Translations under genes and position numbers: made by a program
Part shown: piece after piece, positions 1-7,244 of the stretch
How the letters are laid out: each line of letters opens with the position of its first letter
How positions within the stretch are numbered: the first letter of the stretch is position 1
The notes under the pieces: model-generated
The model's database searches: none
What the model saw: the letters and a program-made list of their open reading frames with translations, nothing else
What the model was told of the DNA's origin: nothing
Origin: an uncultured Mycoplasmatota bacterium
Lineage (GTDB): Bacteria; Bacillota_I; Bacilli_A; RF39; UBA660
Direction of reading: 5' to 3'
DNA: 34,723 nt
Assembly (NCBI GenBank): GCA_937944975.1
Contig: CALEBF010000003.1
Coordinates: 1 to 34,723 of the forward strand

Positions 1-130
1 CACAGTTGTGGGCGAGGAACTTCTGGGTGAAATACAGTCGCTCCTGGGAAAGCTCAGTCCGGAAGAGCAGCAGTTTATTCTGAATTTTATCAGAAGCTTT
101 GTATCACTAAGGAATGATTCTAACGACTAA
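1..130 (+). CDS. C-terminal fragment of an XRE-like transcriptional regulator (5' truncated by window edge)
   Basis: An open frame enters from the left edge in phase 2 and ends at TAA 128-130. About 42 residues are visible, including the run LSPEEQQFILNFIRSFV, which resembles the C-terminal tail of many XRE/Cro-family helix-turn-helix regulators of Clostridia; the DNA-binding part lies outside the window. Leucine is coded mostly by CTG/CTC/CTT, whereas genes from position 870 onward favour TTA and other AT-rich codons, so this fragment has a different base composition from its neighbours. It points toward the tRNA operon, and hairpin terminators follow. The regulator identity rests on a short tail only. 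Confidence 0.45.
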   Translation, partial: TVVGEELLGEIQSLLGKLSPEEQQFILNFIRSFVSLRNDSND

Positions 131-198
131 TATGAAATAACCCCTTTCTCTTTTGAATCCTCTTTAATTGTAAGCAGCTTGATTTTACTGAAACGCAA

Positions 199-250
199 AA
201 GGCACCTATCTGCTGGTATCCAAAACCAGCGGACAGGTGCCTCTTTTTTT
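199..250 (+). terminator. Intrinsic terminator after the regulator fragment
   Basis: The arms AGGCACCT and AGGTGCCT, with inner GCTGGT and ACCAGC, form an interrupted stem, followed by a T-rich run (about 242-250). It sits about 70 bases after the regulator stop codon and points the same way. Confidence 0.75.
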
Positions 251-279
251 GCTGCTATGAATTTTTGGGTATATAAAAA

Positions 280-326
280 CAGCGTCCTTTTTGAAATGAA
301 AAATCAAAAAGGACGCTGGGATTTTT
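280..326. terminator. Perfect 14-bp hairpin, probable bidirectional terminator
   Basis: CAGCGTCCTTTTTG (280-293) and CAAAAAGGACGCTG (305-318) are exact reverse complements around an 11-base loop. On the plus strand a T tract follows (322-326); on the minus strand the flank also reads as T-rich. It could serve both the regulator on the plus strand and the tRNA operon on the minus strand. Confidence 0.65.
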
Positions 327-428
327 CTGAAAACAAAAGGTTCGAATCATGCCAGTGCCTGAAATCGACCATAGGCGATCTTTTGTTTCAGAGCTGAAAT
401 TCGGGGCACAAAAACCCCGGAAAAGGGC

Positions 429-458
429 GATCGGATGCGGGTTTATCCGCATCCGATC
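429..458 (-). terminator. 12-bp GC-rich hairpin downstream of the tRNA operon, possible terminator
   Basis: GATCGGATGCGG (429-440) pairs exactly with CCGCATCCGATC (447-458) around a 6-base loop. In the minus-strand direction it follows tRNA-Gln by about 20 bases, and a short pyrimidine run with TTTT comes after it. There is no clean U tract, so a terminator role is likely from position but not certain. Confidence 0.45.
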
Positions 459-476
459 TAAAGTGTTCCCACTTGA

Positions 477-552
477 TGGTTGGGCTGGATGGACTCGAAC
501 CATCGGAATGCCACAGTCAAAGTGTGGTGCCTTACCGCTTGGCTACGAGGCA
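477..552 (-). tRNA. tRNA-Gln (anticodon TTG), acceptor stem does not pair
   Basis: The minus strand shows a D stem (GCC/GGC), a five-pair anticodon stem with loop CTTTGAC giving anticodon TTG, a T arm with loop TTCGAGT, and an encoded CCA. The 5' acceptor strand is TGCCTCG but the 3' acceptor strand is CAGCCCA, so only about three of seven positions form normal pairs plus one possible wobble. The variable region also appears to be six rather than five bases. The other three tRNAs of the operon have perfectly paired acceptor stems. Either the gene is decayed, or the two halves come from different genomes (see findings). The amino acid assignment is secure; function of this copy is doubtful. 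Confidence 0.8.
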
Positions 553-579
553 AATTTATGTAAAACTGGTCATAATCAG

Positions 580-663
580 TGGTGGGGGGAAAAGGATTTG
601 AACCTTTGAACCCGAAGGAACAGATTTACAGTCTGCCGCGTTTGACCACTTCGCTATCCCCCC
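580..663 (-). tRNA. tRNA-Tyr (anticodon GTA)
   Basis: The minus strand gives acceptor GGGGGGA paired with TCCCCCC, anticodon loop CTGTAAA with anticodon GTA, a long variable arm of the tyrosine type, a T loop TTCAAAT, and an encoded CCA. It is the third gene of the Val-Thr-Tyr-Gln operon. Confidence 0.95.
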
Positions 664-668
664 ATCGA

Positions 669-744
<76 letters not shown>

Positions 745-753
745 AAAAAAATA

Positions 754-830
754 TGGTGGGCGCTATAGGACTCGAACCTATGACCCCCTGCTTGTAAGGC
801 AGGTGCTCTAACCAACTGAGCTAAGCGCCC
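754..830 (-). tRNA. tRNA-Val (anticodon TAC)
   Basis: Acceptor GGGCGCT pairs fully with AGCGCCC, the anticodon loop CTTACAA gives TAC, the T loop is TTCGAGT, and CCA is encoded. It is the first gene of the operon, just downstream of a strong promoter. Confidence 0.95.
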
Positions 831-851
831 GTAAACCACTGGACGTAATTA

Positions 852-880
852 AATATAACATTTATATATTTATTTGTCAA
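852..880 (-). promoter_or_regulatory. Sigma-A promoter of the tRNA operon
   Basis: On the minus strand TTGACA (875-880), a 17-base spacer and TATATT (852-857) preceded by TGT form a near-consensus, extended -10 promoter. The -35 box lies inside the last codons of the S1-domain gene. Transcription would begin about 15 bases before tRNA-Val. Confidence 0.85.
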
Positions 881-1253
881 TAGAATTTATTCCATTTTCC
901 TGTTTTTTTAAATTTTCCTTAATCCAATATGGTAATTTCTTTGCTAATGTACGAAAACCAGATGCAGTTTCCTCTATTTTTCTCTTTTTACGACGATTTG
1001 ATTTTGATTTTTCAACCCCGATATTTTTGATACTTAATTTTAAATGCGAAGTTTCTTCATCGACCTCTAGTATCTCTACTTTGATCACGTCGCCTACTTT
1101 TACATAATCGTGAATGTCTTTCACAAAACCATGAGAAATCTCAGAAATATGGATCAACCCACTATAGTATTCATCAAATGACACAAATACACCATAAGAT
1201 TCTATTCCTGTAACTGTTCCAGTTACTATATTTCCTTTCTTATAATTTGCCAT
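870..1253 (-). CDS. S1-domain RNA-binding protein, CvfD/YugI (general stress protein 13) type
   Basis: The 127-residue protein has one N-terminal S1 (OB-fold) domain in about residues 4-75, seen in GNIVTGTVTGIESYGVFVSF, GLIHISEIS and VKVGDVIKVEILEVDEE, then a basic stretch (SKSNRRKKRK) and a helical tail. The family binds RNA or ribosomes and includes B. subtilis YugI and streptococcal CvfD, a post-transcriptional stress regulator. The ATG at 1253 is chosen because AGAGGTGGG lies at correct spacing; an in-frame GTG three codons earlier overlaps that site. It has its own promoter divergent from the NifU-type gene, and no terminator is seen before the tRNA operon. Confidence 0.85.
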   Translation of the reverse strand: MANYKKGNIVTGTVTGIESYGVFVSFDEYYSGLIHISEISHGFVKDIHDYVKVGDVIKVEILEVDEETSHLKLSIKNIGVEKSKSNRRKKRKIEETASGFRTLAKKLPYWIKENLKKQENGINSIDK

Positions 1254-1272
1254 GATTCCCACCTCTTTGTTT

Positions 1273-1302
1273 ATTATAGCATAGATAATTATAGAAATGC
1301 AA
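1273..1302 (-). promoter_or_regulatory. Promoter of the S1-domain gene
   Basis: On the minus strand TTGCAT (1297-1302), 18 bases, and TATAAT (1273-1278) preceded by TGC form an extended -10 promoter about 20 bases before the start codon. Confidence 0.7.
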
Positions 1303-1309
1303 AAGGTTG

Positions 1310-1338
1310 TTTACTAATTTAGAAATGTATTGTATAAT
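1310..1338 (+). promoter_or_regulatory. Promoter of the NifU-type gene
   Basis: TATAAT (1333-1338) lies 18 bases before the start codon; the weak -35 match TTTACT (1310-1315) is 17 bases upstream. It diverges from the S1-gene promoter. Confidence 0.6.
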
Positions 1339-1355
1339 TTGTAAAGGTGATGAAC

Positions 1356-1589
1356 ATGTCAGAAATAGAAAAGAAAATTATAGATGTTTTAGATCAATTA
1401 AGACCCTTCTTAATTTCAGAAGGTGGAAATATTGAATTTATTAAATACCAAGATCATATTGTATATATACAAATGACTGGTGCTTGTTCTAACTGTGAAA
1501 TGTTAGACTATACACTAAAAGATGGAATTGAATTTGCATTAAAAGAAGAGATTCCAGAAATTAAAGAAGTTGTCAATGTAAGATCTTAA
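1356..1589 (+). CDS. NifU C-terminal-domain (Nfu-type) iron-sulfur scaffold protein
   Basis: The 77-residue protein is a stand-alone NifU C-terminal domain. Residues 41-47 read TGACSNC, giving the CxxC pair (C44, C47) with which Nfu proteins bind a 4Fe-4S cluster for delivery to target enzymes, and the preceding LISEGGNIEFI matches the family start. The size is typical of Firmicutes YutI-like proteins. The ATG at 1356 has AAAGGTG at good spacing, while upstream GTG and ATG codons fall in or next to that site. The gene is monocistronic, with its own promoter and a terminator overlapping its stop, and converges on the CotS/YutH-like gene. Confidence 0.88.
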   Translation: MSEIEKKIIDVLDQLRPFLISEGGNIEFIKYQDHIVYIQMTGACSNCEMLDYTLKDGIEFALKEEIPEIKEVVNVRS

Positions 1590-1603
1590 TCTTACATTTT
1601 TTT
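1575..1603 (+). terminator. Terminator of the NifU-type gene
   Basis: AATGTAAGAT (1575-1584) and ATCTTACATT (1589-1598) are exact reverse complements around CTTA, followed by T residues. The stop codon TAA lies in the loop, and the hairpin extends into the 3' end of the convergent gene. Confidence 0.85.
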
Positions 1604-2503
1604 CTTTATCCATTCTATCTCCGGTAATGGTGTTCTTTTCAAAATAACAAAATATAACATTCTTAAAAATTCTTCATATTCTAAAACATGGTCCACAATA
1701 TCCAAAAGTGCCTTCTCTGGAACTTCTCCTGCTATAATCTTTTCATACAGATCAAAATAATAAGTAGGAAACATCATACGACAAAAAAACAATTGTAATT
1801 CATCTTCTGATAGATTCGCCTTCCCCAGATACGATTCTATTTCCTCTAACACAGGAATTCCTTCGAAAAATCGCATCTTAAAATACTCACTGATATCTCT
1901 AATACGAAAATCAATGACAAAATTAAGTGGATTGTAAAAATCAGATAAAGTTTGATTCTTATAAACTCTTCGGTGTGCAACACAAAGGGGCGCATTCTTT
2001 TTTGATAGCTGTTGAAATAACGTAATACTATTTTCCGACAAACCTATAAAATAACCAAAACTTTCGCGAACAATTGGAAACTTCTTTCCAAATTGACTTA
2101 CTTGATATTCTAAATAATCAATTTTTAAAGTCCATAATTGATACCAGTCGTTTCTCTTTAAAAGATCACTCTTATTCGCTTCTATTCCGTATTGTGTCAA
2201 ATAAAAGCAATCGTTTAATATGACCAGATCATTTCTGTAATGATGCATTTTTAAAAGCACATATGGCTTTTGATTTACAATTGTTACAACCTGATTCTGC
2301 TGATTCAAAATAATTTCGTGGCAAAGTACTCCATAGTGCAATAATTGTGTAGACAGTTGATAGACTTCCATGACTTCTTCTAAAGATAGATCAACAACGA
2401 CAAATAAATAGTGATCTTGACCAATTTGAAAACGATACTGTTGATCTGCTTGGTGGATATTTTCCACATATAAGTTATAGTAATAACGAATAGCGTTTTT
2501 CAT
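1592..2503 (-). CDS. Kinase-fold protein resembling spore coat proteins CotS/YutH, catalytic motif degenerate
   Basis: The protein has 303 residues. The order of an N-terminal aromatic segment, two short sheet segments (VVTIVNQKPYVLLKM near residue 75) and a helical C-terminal half resembles the aminoglycoside-phosphotransferase-like fold of Bacillus YutH/CotS coat proteins. Where active kinases carry HGDxxxxN and an IDF motif, this protein has AHRRVYKN and VIDFRIRD, so it is probably not an active kinase. The start ATG has GAGGTGGATCT in front. If the assignment holds, the organism, or its ancestor, is a spore former. It is the least certain of the named families here; a plain hypothetical protein is the alternative. 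Confidence 0.45.
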   Translation of the reverse strand: MKNAIRYYYNLYVENIHQADQQYRFQIGQDHYLFVVVDLSLEEVMEVYQLSTQLLHYGVLCHEIILNQQNQVVTIVNQKPYVLLKMHHYRNDLVILNDCFYLTQYGIEANKSDLLKRNDWYQLWTLKIDYLEYQVSQFGKKFPIVRESFGYFIGLSENSITLFQQLSKKNAPLCVAHRRVYKNQTLSDFYNPLNFVIDFRIRDISEYFKMRFFEGIPVLEEIESYLGKANLSEDELQLFFCRMMFPTYYFDLYEKIIAGEVPEKALLDIVDHVLEYEEFLRMLYFVILKRTPLPEIEWIKKKM

Positions 2504-2573
2504 AGATCCACCTCATCTAATTTTATGCGTATCTTTTTTACTTTATGTTATCTTACAGAAGGTATCAAACACA

Positions 2574-2605
2574 AAAAAACATCATATTATAATACGATGT
2601 TTTTT
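2574..2605 (-). terminator. Terminator of the acidic coiled-coil gene
   Basis: AAAAAACATC (2574-2583) and GATGTTTTTT (2596-2605) pair exactly around a 12-base loop that contains the stop codon of the gene at 2587. The minus-strand downstream side continues with T residues. Confidence 0.7.
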
Positions 2606-4152
2606 ACTTCTTCTAATTTTTTCTTTAATTGATCCACTTCCATTTGAAGTAAATCAACTTTTTCAGCCAAATCTTCAGTCTTTCGTTTCTCGTCAAAATA
2701 TAATGTTTGATATTTTGCCTCTGTCAAATCCGGCTGTACTTCAGTAGATGCTTCTTGTTGTGTTGATGAAATCTCCTCTGTCATAGAGGTTTCACGATTA
2801 TCATTTAATCCGAGTGAATCAAAGCTTGGCACCTCGTAAGATGGTGATTCATTTAGTGGATCAAATCCATTGAAATTAAATGGTTGTGCTTCTTCTACTT
2901 TAGGCTCTTCTTGTGCCACGCTCTCAACTGAAATAGGTTGCAGTGGTTCTTCATCTGGTGTTTCTACTGTAGGCAACACAATAGAATCTTCTTTTGTTGA
3001 TTCTTCTGGAATCATTACTTCCTCCTCTGTTGCAACTGACTCTACAGGTAATTGCACTTCGTTTCTCTCTAAACTTGCAAATAATTTTTTTGCTTCTTTC
3101 ATGTTAGACTCTGGTTCTGAAACAACTTCGCTCTGCTTCTTCTCTTGATGCTTTTTTCCAAATAGATTTCCAAAGAACCCTTTATGTTCTTCTACTTTTT
3201 CTGTTGGAACTTCAGTTGTCTCCTCTACTGGTGATTCAGGTACTGGTGTCACCGGCATTTCAAAATTTTCCCAAGATGGTGTTGTAGTATTATTCTCTTC
3301 ACTAACATTCATTAAAGTTACATCTTTTAATTCCTCTTGAGGCAATGTAAATGTCTCAGCTGCCGAAAAAACACTGTCATCCATTTCCTCTTTTGGAGCT
3401 AATAAAGATTCATCTGTCGTTATATTATCTTGAGAATTTTTCAAGTTAATGCCACTTAAATCCAATTCCTCAATTGCATCTTTATCTTTTTCTCCTATAT
3501 TCAGTTTTGCTTCTTCAATCATTGGTTGAGGTTCTTCAACTGGAGTTGCAAATGCCGTTTCCATAGAAGCTGGCTCGTATGATTGTTCAAATGAAACATT
3601 TTCTTTTGGCGTCTCCTCTGGTGCTGGCGTAAACATTTGAAATGGGTTACTGTCTTCTACAGGTGTCTCCACTTTATTCTGTGGTTCTTCTGCGATCACT
3701 TGTTCAAATGTCGTTGGTGCTTCTGGAGTTTCTTGAACCAATTGTTCCAAAGAAAAATTATCTTTTGTTTCATCTTTAAACTGTTTTTGATTTGCACTTA
3801 AATAGGATACGATATTCTCTGCTAATTTAAAAACATGGCGCTCTGTTAATTCTAATCCTTTTAATGTTGCCACATTTAGATCCTCTACGGAAATAGGGCT
3901 TAATTCACGATTATCACGTACGATTTGTTTCATCGTATTTTTAACATCATTCCACTCCGTAGGGTTTGTGATATCTGTTGTTTTTAATACACCGTTTTCT
4001 TCAGATATTTTAGCAGCATATAGTTTTACATATCCCTGGTCATCTATTTCATTTTTTGTATACATCAAATAATTTGTATTATTTTTTTTATAATAACGAA
4101 CAACATCAACTTCCATTGGTTGTCCTAATTCTACTATTGATAATTTCCCCAT
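2587..4152 (-). CDS. Large acidic Pro/Glu/Ser/Thr-rich protein with C-terminal coiled coil, function unknown
   Basis: The 521-residue protein has an ordered N-terminal part (residues 1-115, with KNNTNYLMYTKNEIDDQGYV resembling the fold pattern of small DUF1292-type domains), then about 350 residues dominated by E, P, T, S and V with repeated motifs such as PVEE and EEPQ. A short basic patch (near GNLFGKKHQEKKQ) interrupts it, and the last 35 residues form a heptad-like coiled coil (DLAEKVDLLQMEVDQLKKKL). No signal peptide or membrane helix is seen, so it is probably cytoplasmic and largely disordered. It has a strong promoter and its own terminator, so it is a monocistronic unit. The family is not recognised; the domain comparison is tentative. 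Confidence 0.75.
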   Translation of the reverse strand: MGKLSIVELGQPMEVDVVRYYKKNNTNYLMYTKNEIDDQGYVKLYAAKISEENGVLKTTDITNPTEWNDVKNTMKQIVRDNRELSPISVEDLNVATLKGLELTERHVFKLAENIVSYLSANQKQFKDETKDNFSLEQLVQETPEAPTTFEQVIAEEPQNKVETPVEDSNPFQMFTPAPEETPKENVSFEQSYEPASMETAFATPVEEPQPMIEEAKLNIGEKDKDAIEELDLSGINLKNSQDNITTDESLLAPKEEMDDSVFSAAETFTLPQEELKDVTLMNVSEENNTTTPSWENFEMPVTPVPESPVEETTEVPTEKVEEHKGFFGNLFGKKHQEKKQSEVVSEPESNMKEAKKLFASLERNEVQLPVESVATEEEVMIPEESTKEDSIVLPTVETPDEEPLQPISVESVAQEEPKVEEAQPFNFNGFDPLNESPSYEVPSFDSLGLNDNRETSMTEEISSTQQEASTEVQPDLTEAKYQTLYFDEKRKTEDLAEKVDLLQMEVDQLKKKLEEVKNIVL

Positions 4153-4179
4153 TTTTATCCTCCCTTTATTCTATCTAAT

Positions 4180-4208
4180 ATTATAGCTAACTTTCACAAG
4201 TATTTCAA
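4180..4208 (-). promoter_or_regulatory. Promoter of the acidic coiled-coil gene
   Basis: On the minus strand TTGAAA (4203-4208), 17 bases, and TATAAT (4180-4185) form a near-consensus sigma-A promoter; AAGGGAGG precedes the start codon. Confidence 0.8.
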
Positions 4209-4251
4209 CATTTTTTTATGATTTTGTCTATTTTTATCAAGTTTTCTATTG

Positions 4252-4257
4252 TATAAT
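4252..4257 (+). promoter_or_regulatory. -10 box upstream of the DUF308/papain-like gene
   Basis: TATAAT lies 18 bases before the chosen start. The -35 region has no good match at normal spacing, so the promoter is probably modest or activated. It diverges from the neighbouring gene's promoter. Confidence 0.45.
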
Positions 4258-4275
4258 ACTATCGAGGTGATACCA

Positions 4276-5565
4276 ATGATTCAAAAGAAAATCGAAACTT
4301 ATACCCTTTTTGCAATTAGTGCTTTTTTTATAATCATTGGTATTTTTACTTGTATCAATGGTACAACTTTGATGGAATTGATCTTATTCCTGTTATCGAT
4401 TGGAATTTCCTTTCGGGCAATTATTCAAATTATAACTATTTTAATCAAACGTCGTGGAAAAATAGCAACGACTCTTATTGAGAGTGGATTTCAATTATTA
4501 TTTGCTACGTTTATTCAATATCAAACTCCATTTATATTAAAAAGCATTACAGTCGTTTTTGGATTTTATATTCTCATCATGAGCGCCTTACATTTTATCA
4601 ACTATGTCATATATTTTAAATATCATATACGTGGTAGCTTCAGTGTCCTATGTAAGGGGATTGTAACGCTCATCTTCGCAATTCTTCTTATTTATAAACC
4701 TACCGACAATATGAAGTATGCTGAAATTGTCATTGGAGTATACATGATATTTTTGGGAGTTTCTTATTTTATCGATTTCATCCAAATGGTTTTGCCTACT
4801 AAAATTACAAACCGAATGAAAGAAAGAATCAAAGTTTCGCTTCCTTTATTATTTACAGCTTTCATTCCCCAAAAGCTACTATCTCGTATTAATGAAATGC
4901 TAGAGGTAGAACATGACATCAAACATTTTAACGCGAGCAAATCTAATTCAACTCCAGATATCGAAGTCATCATTCATCTTGCCAAAAACGGATCAGCTTC
5001 TATGGGACATGTCGAAGTGGCCTTCGAAAACAAAATATACTCCTACGGAAACTACAATCGACATTCTAGAAAACTATTCGACTCAATTGGAGACGGAATT
5101 ATATGCATCGCCGACAAAGAAAAATATATCCATTACGCAATCGAAAATAAAAATCGCTATCTCGTCATCTTTGGACTTTCTTTAACAGCCAGTCAAAAAC
5201 AAAAAGTACAAAAAAGAATTCAAGATTTAATATCGACAGATACCGAAGACTATTATCCCGATTTACAATTATACGAAATGGGAAAAATTCCCAACGGTGA
5301 CTTTAATGACATGTCTAGCGATCTCTATAAACTAGCCAATGCTAAATTCAAAAGAATTACACGCGGAAAACATAAAAAGTTTTTCGTCTTAAAAACAAAC
5401 TGTGCCATGATTGTAGACTATATCTTGGGATCCTTAGGAAAAGGAGTCCTCGCAATTAACGGAATTATCACTCCGGGAACCTACTACGATTATTTAAATA
5501 AAGAATTCTTAATCAATTCTAGCAATGTAATTACTAGAAAAGTATATACCAAAGAAACATTATGA
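4276..5565 (+). CDS. Membrane protein: HdeD/DUF308-like helices fused to a papain-like (DUF4105-type) domain
   Basis: The 429-residue protein begins with about six hydrophobic segments in residues 1-165, in paired short helices with charged turns (RR, HIRG), resembling HdeD/DUF308 proteins. After a linker a soluble domain starts near residue 215. It contains SMGHVEVAF (H245 in the sequence numbered from this start) and KTNCAMIVDYIL (C376), the histidine-then-cysteine order of permuted papain-fold hydrolases such as DUF4105 and related peptidase families. The ATG at 4276 follows GAGGTGATACCA; an upstream TTG would place the -10 box inside the gene and is rejected. The catalytic role is inferred from two motifs only. 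It ends convergently, overlapping the helicase gene by six bases. Confidence 0.6.
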   Translation: MIQKKIETYTLFAISAFFIIIGIFTCINGTTLMELILFLLSIGISFRAIIQIITILIKRRGKIATTLIESGFQLLFATFIQYQTPFILKSITVVFGFYILIMSALHFINYVIYFKYHIRGSFSVLCKGIVTLIFAILLIYKPTDNMKYAEIVIGVYMIFLGVSYFIDFIQMVLPTKITNRMKERIKVSLPLLFTAFIPQKLLSRINEMLEVEHDIKHFNASKSNSTPDIEVIIHLAKNGSASMGHVEVAFENKIYSYGNYNRHSRKLFDSIGDGIICIADKEKYIHYAIENKNRYLVIFGLSLTASQKQKVQKRIQDLISTDTEDYYPDLQLYEMGKIPNGDFNDMSSDLYKLANAKFKRITRGKHKKFFVLKTNCAMIVDYILGSLGKGVLAINGIITPGTYYDYLNKEFLINSSNVITRKVYTKETL

Positions 5566-5600
5566 AACAACTTCCTTCGTTTCTACATGTTTCTTTTTTT
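5551..5600 (+). terminator. Terminator at the convergent 3' ends
   Basis: AAAGAAACAT (5551-5560) pairs with ATGTTTCTTT (5587-5596), and an inner stem GAAAC/GTTTC extends it, followed by more T residues. It lies inside the overlapping 3' ends of the membrane protein and helicase genes. Confidence 0.65.
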
Positions 5601-7215
5601 GTATTTCTCTTACAAACGAAGAAGCTCTATATTTCGGATACAATATATACACTTTATGTTTTGTTCTCGTGAGTGCGACGTAAAATAAACGTCTTTCTTC
5701 CAACCACTGATCTTTCGTATTGTCCTGTCTTAATATCTGATCAATTCTATCCGCTTCTACCTCTGTTGGAAATCCATATCTTCCCTTGCTAGCATTCAAA
5801 AGAATGACCTCGTCAAACCCTAATCCTTTCGATTGGTGGACTGTATAAAAAATAAAATCTAATGACGGATAAAGCGCACAAAATATGCGTTCTTCTTTTT
5901 TCGTAAATAACCCAGTTTCCCATATTAACTTCTCATCGAATTGATACCTTCCCAAAAATAAAATAGATGCCCTTTTATGAAACAGATAAATTTCTTTTAA
6001 TATATGACGTAATATAGAGTTGATATCTCCTTGATAAGGAAAAAGAGCAATTGGAAAGTTCTCTTGACAAGATGATCGCAACTTCTTTTTCAATTGCAAT
6101 TTATTTTCCATGATAAACTCTCCGGCAATCGTAATCAATTGTTGACTATTTCGATAAGTATTCACAATATAGAACACTTCCATACCATATGGATAGTTCA
6201 TCTGATCAAAGAAAAATTTTACGTCGGAGCCCGCAAATGAATAGATGGCTTGAAAGTCATCGCCAACGCATATGGTTTTAACATGAAATTGTTCCATTAA
6301 AGTTCGTATTAATTGATAACGAATTTTAGAAATATCCTGAAATTCATCGATAAAAATATACTCATAGGAAAATTTTATTTCATGTGTCATTAGAATATCT
6401 CGTGCATTTCGAACCATCTGAGAAAAAGTAACCATATCACTTTCTTTTAAAATATTTAAATATCTCATATATACCCACTCTATACATTCTATAAATAGTA
6501 AGATGGACTGCTTGTTTAAATATTGTTTTTTCCACATGATAAAATCATCTAAAACATATCCTAACTCTAAAAACTGTGATATAAATTTCTGACATTTCTT
6601 TAAAAATGATCGAGGATGATCTACAGGCACCTCAAATTCATCATAATAAAAATAGTGTAACCGTTCATACTGTTTTTGATGTGTTTGTTTCCATTCAAAA
6701 ATCGCATCTAAAATTATCTCTGAATCATCCTCGCAAACATAATATTCATGATCATACGCTTGTATCAAATCGAAACAAAATTTATGAAATGTCATTACTT
6801 TTACTGAATCACCAACCATTTCATGAAGTCTCTGTTTCAATTCGTTCACAGCTTGATTTGTATATGTTATTATCAGAAGCCGTTCAGCTAAGATTCCCCT
6901 TTTCTCAAGTAAGTATTTCACTTTTGAAACAATCGTTGTCGTCTTTCCGCTTCCTGCCCCAGCTACGATAAAAATATGATCTTCTTCACATACGATAACT
7001 TTTCTTTGAACTTCATCTAAAACGATATTAGAATCAATATTTTCATACATTTCATTCAAATACTTGTTTTCCTCTTTTAGTCTTTTGCGAAGCCACATCA
7101 CATGATGAACTTTTAAATATGTCTGCATCAAAAAAGAATACGGTCTCTCATATCCATATTCTTTCAACTCTCGATAAGATAAATATTTTCTTTTCCATTG
7201 TTTCTCCATACTCAT
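5560..7215 (-). CDS. UvrD/Rep-family superfamily 1 DNA helicase, short form
   Basis: All SF1A motifs can be read in this 551-residue protein: a Q-motif-like LDEVQ near residue 67, Walker A AGAGSGKTT (85-93), ITYTN, TFHKF, Walker B FIDEFQDIS (288-296), VGDDFQAIYSFAGSD (317-331), NTYRNSQQL, HQSKGLGFDEVILLN and YVALTRTKHKVYI. Such enzymes use ATP to move 3'-5' on single-stranded DNA in repair or replication restart. It is shorter than UvrD/PcrA (about 720 residues), with reduced 1B/2B insertions and a helical N-terminal extension of about 60 residues. No Shine-Dalgarno site precedes the start, and the start codon lies in a hairpin (7214-7232). A start two codons later is possible. Confidence 0.85.
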   Translation of the reverse strand: MSMEKQWKRKYLSYRELKEYGYERPYSFLMQTYLKVHHVMWLRKRLKEENKYLNEMYENIDSNIVLDEVQRKVIVCEEDHIFIVAGAGSGKTTTIVSKVKYLLEKRGILAERLLIITYTNQAVNELKQRLHEMVGDSVKVMTFHKFCFDLIQAYDHEYYVCEDDSEIILDAIFEWKQTHQKQYERLHYFYYDEFEVPVDHPRSFLKKCQKFISQFLELGYVLDDFIMWKKQYLNKQSILLFIECIEWVYMRYLNILKESDMVTFSQMVRNARDILMTHEIKFSYEYIFIDEFQDISKIRYQLIRTLMEQFHVKTICVGDDFQAIYSFAGSDVKFFFDQMNYPYGMEVFYIVNTYRNSQQLITIAGEFIMENKLQLKKKLRSSCQENFPIALFPYQGDINSILRHILKEIYLFHKRASILFLGRYQFDEKLIWETGLFTKKEERIFCALYPSLDFIFYTVHQSKGLGFDEVILLNASKGRYGFPTEVEADRIDQILRQDNTKDQWLEERRLFYVALTRTKHKVYILYPKYRASSFVREIQKKKHVETKEVVS

Positions 7216-7244
7216 ATCTTACGACAAGATATTTGTTTTTCCTC

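Larger units (their letters stand above)
131..476. other. Gene-free stretch with three hairpins
   Basis: No credible gene is seen between the regulator tail and tRNA-Gln. The short open frames here lack ribosome binding sites and run through hairpins and tRNA sequence. The stretch holds three inverted repeats (199-250, 280-318 and 429-458), consistent with transcription stop signals between converging units. It is clearly richer in G+C than the protein-coding part of the window. Confidence 0.7.

Noticed and set aside
280..318. Perfect 14-bp inverted repeat as an insertion sequence end
   Set aside because: The arms are only 11 bases apart and flanked by T-rich tracts, so a terminator explains it; no transposase is present.
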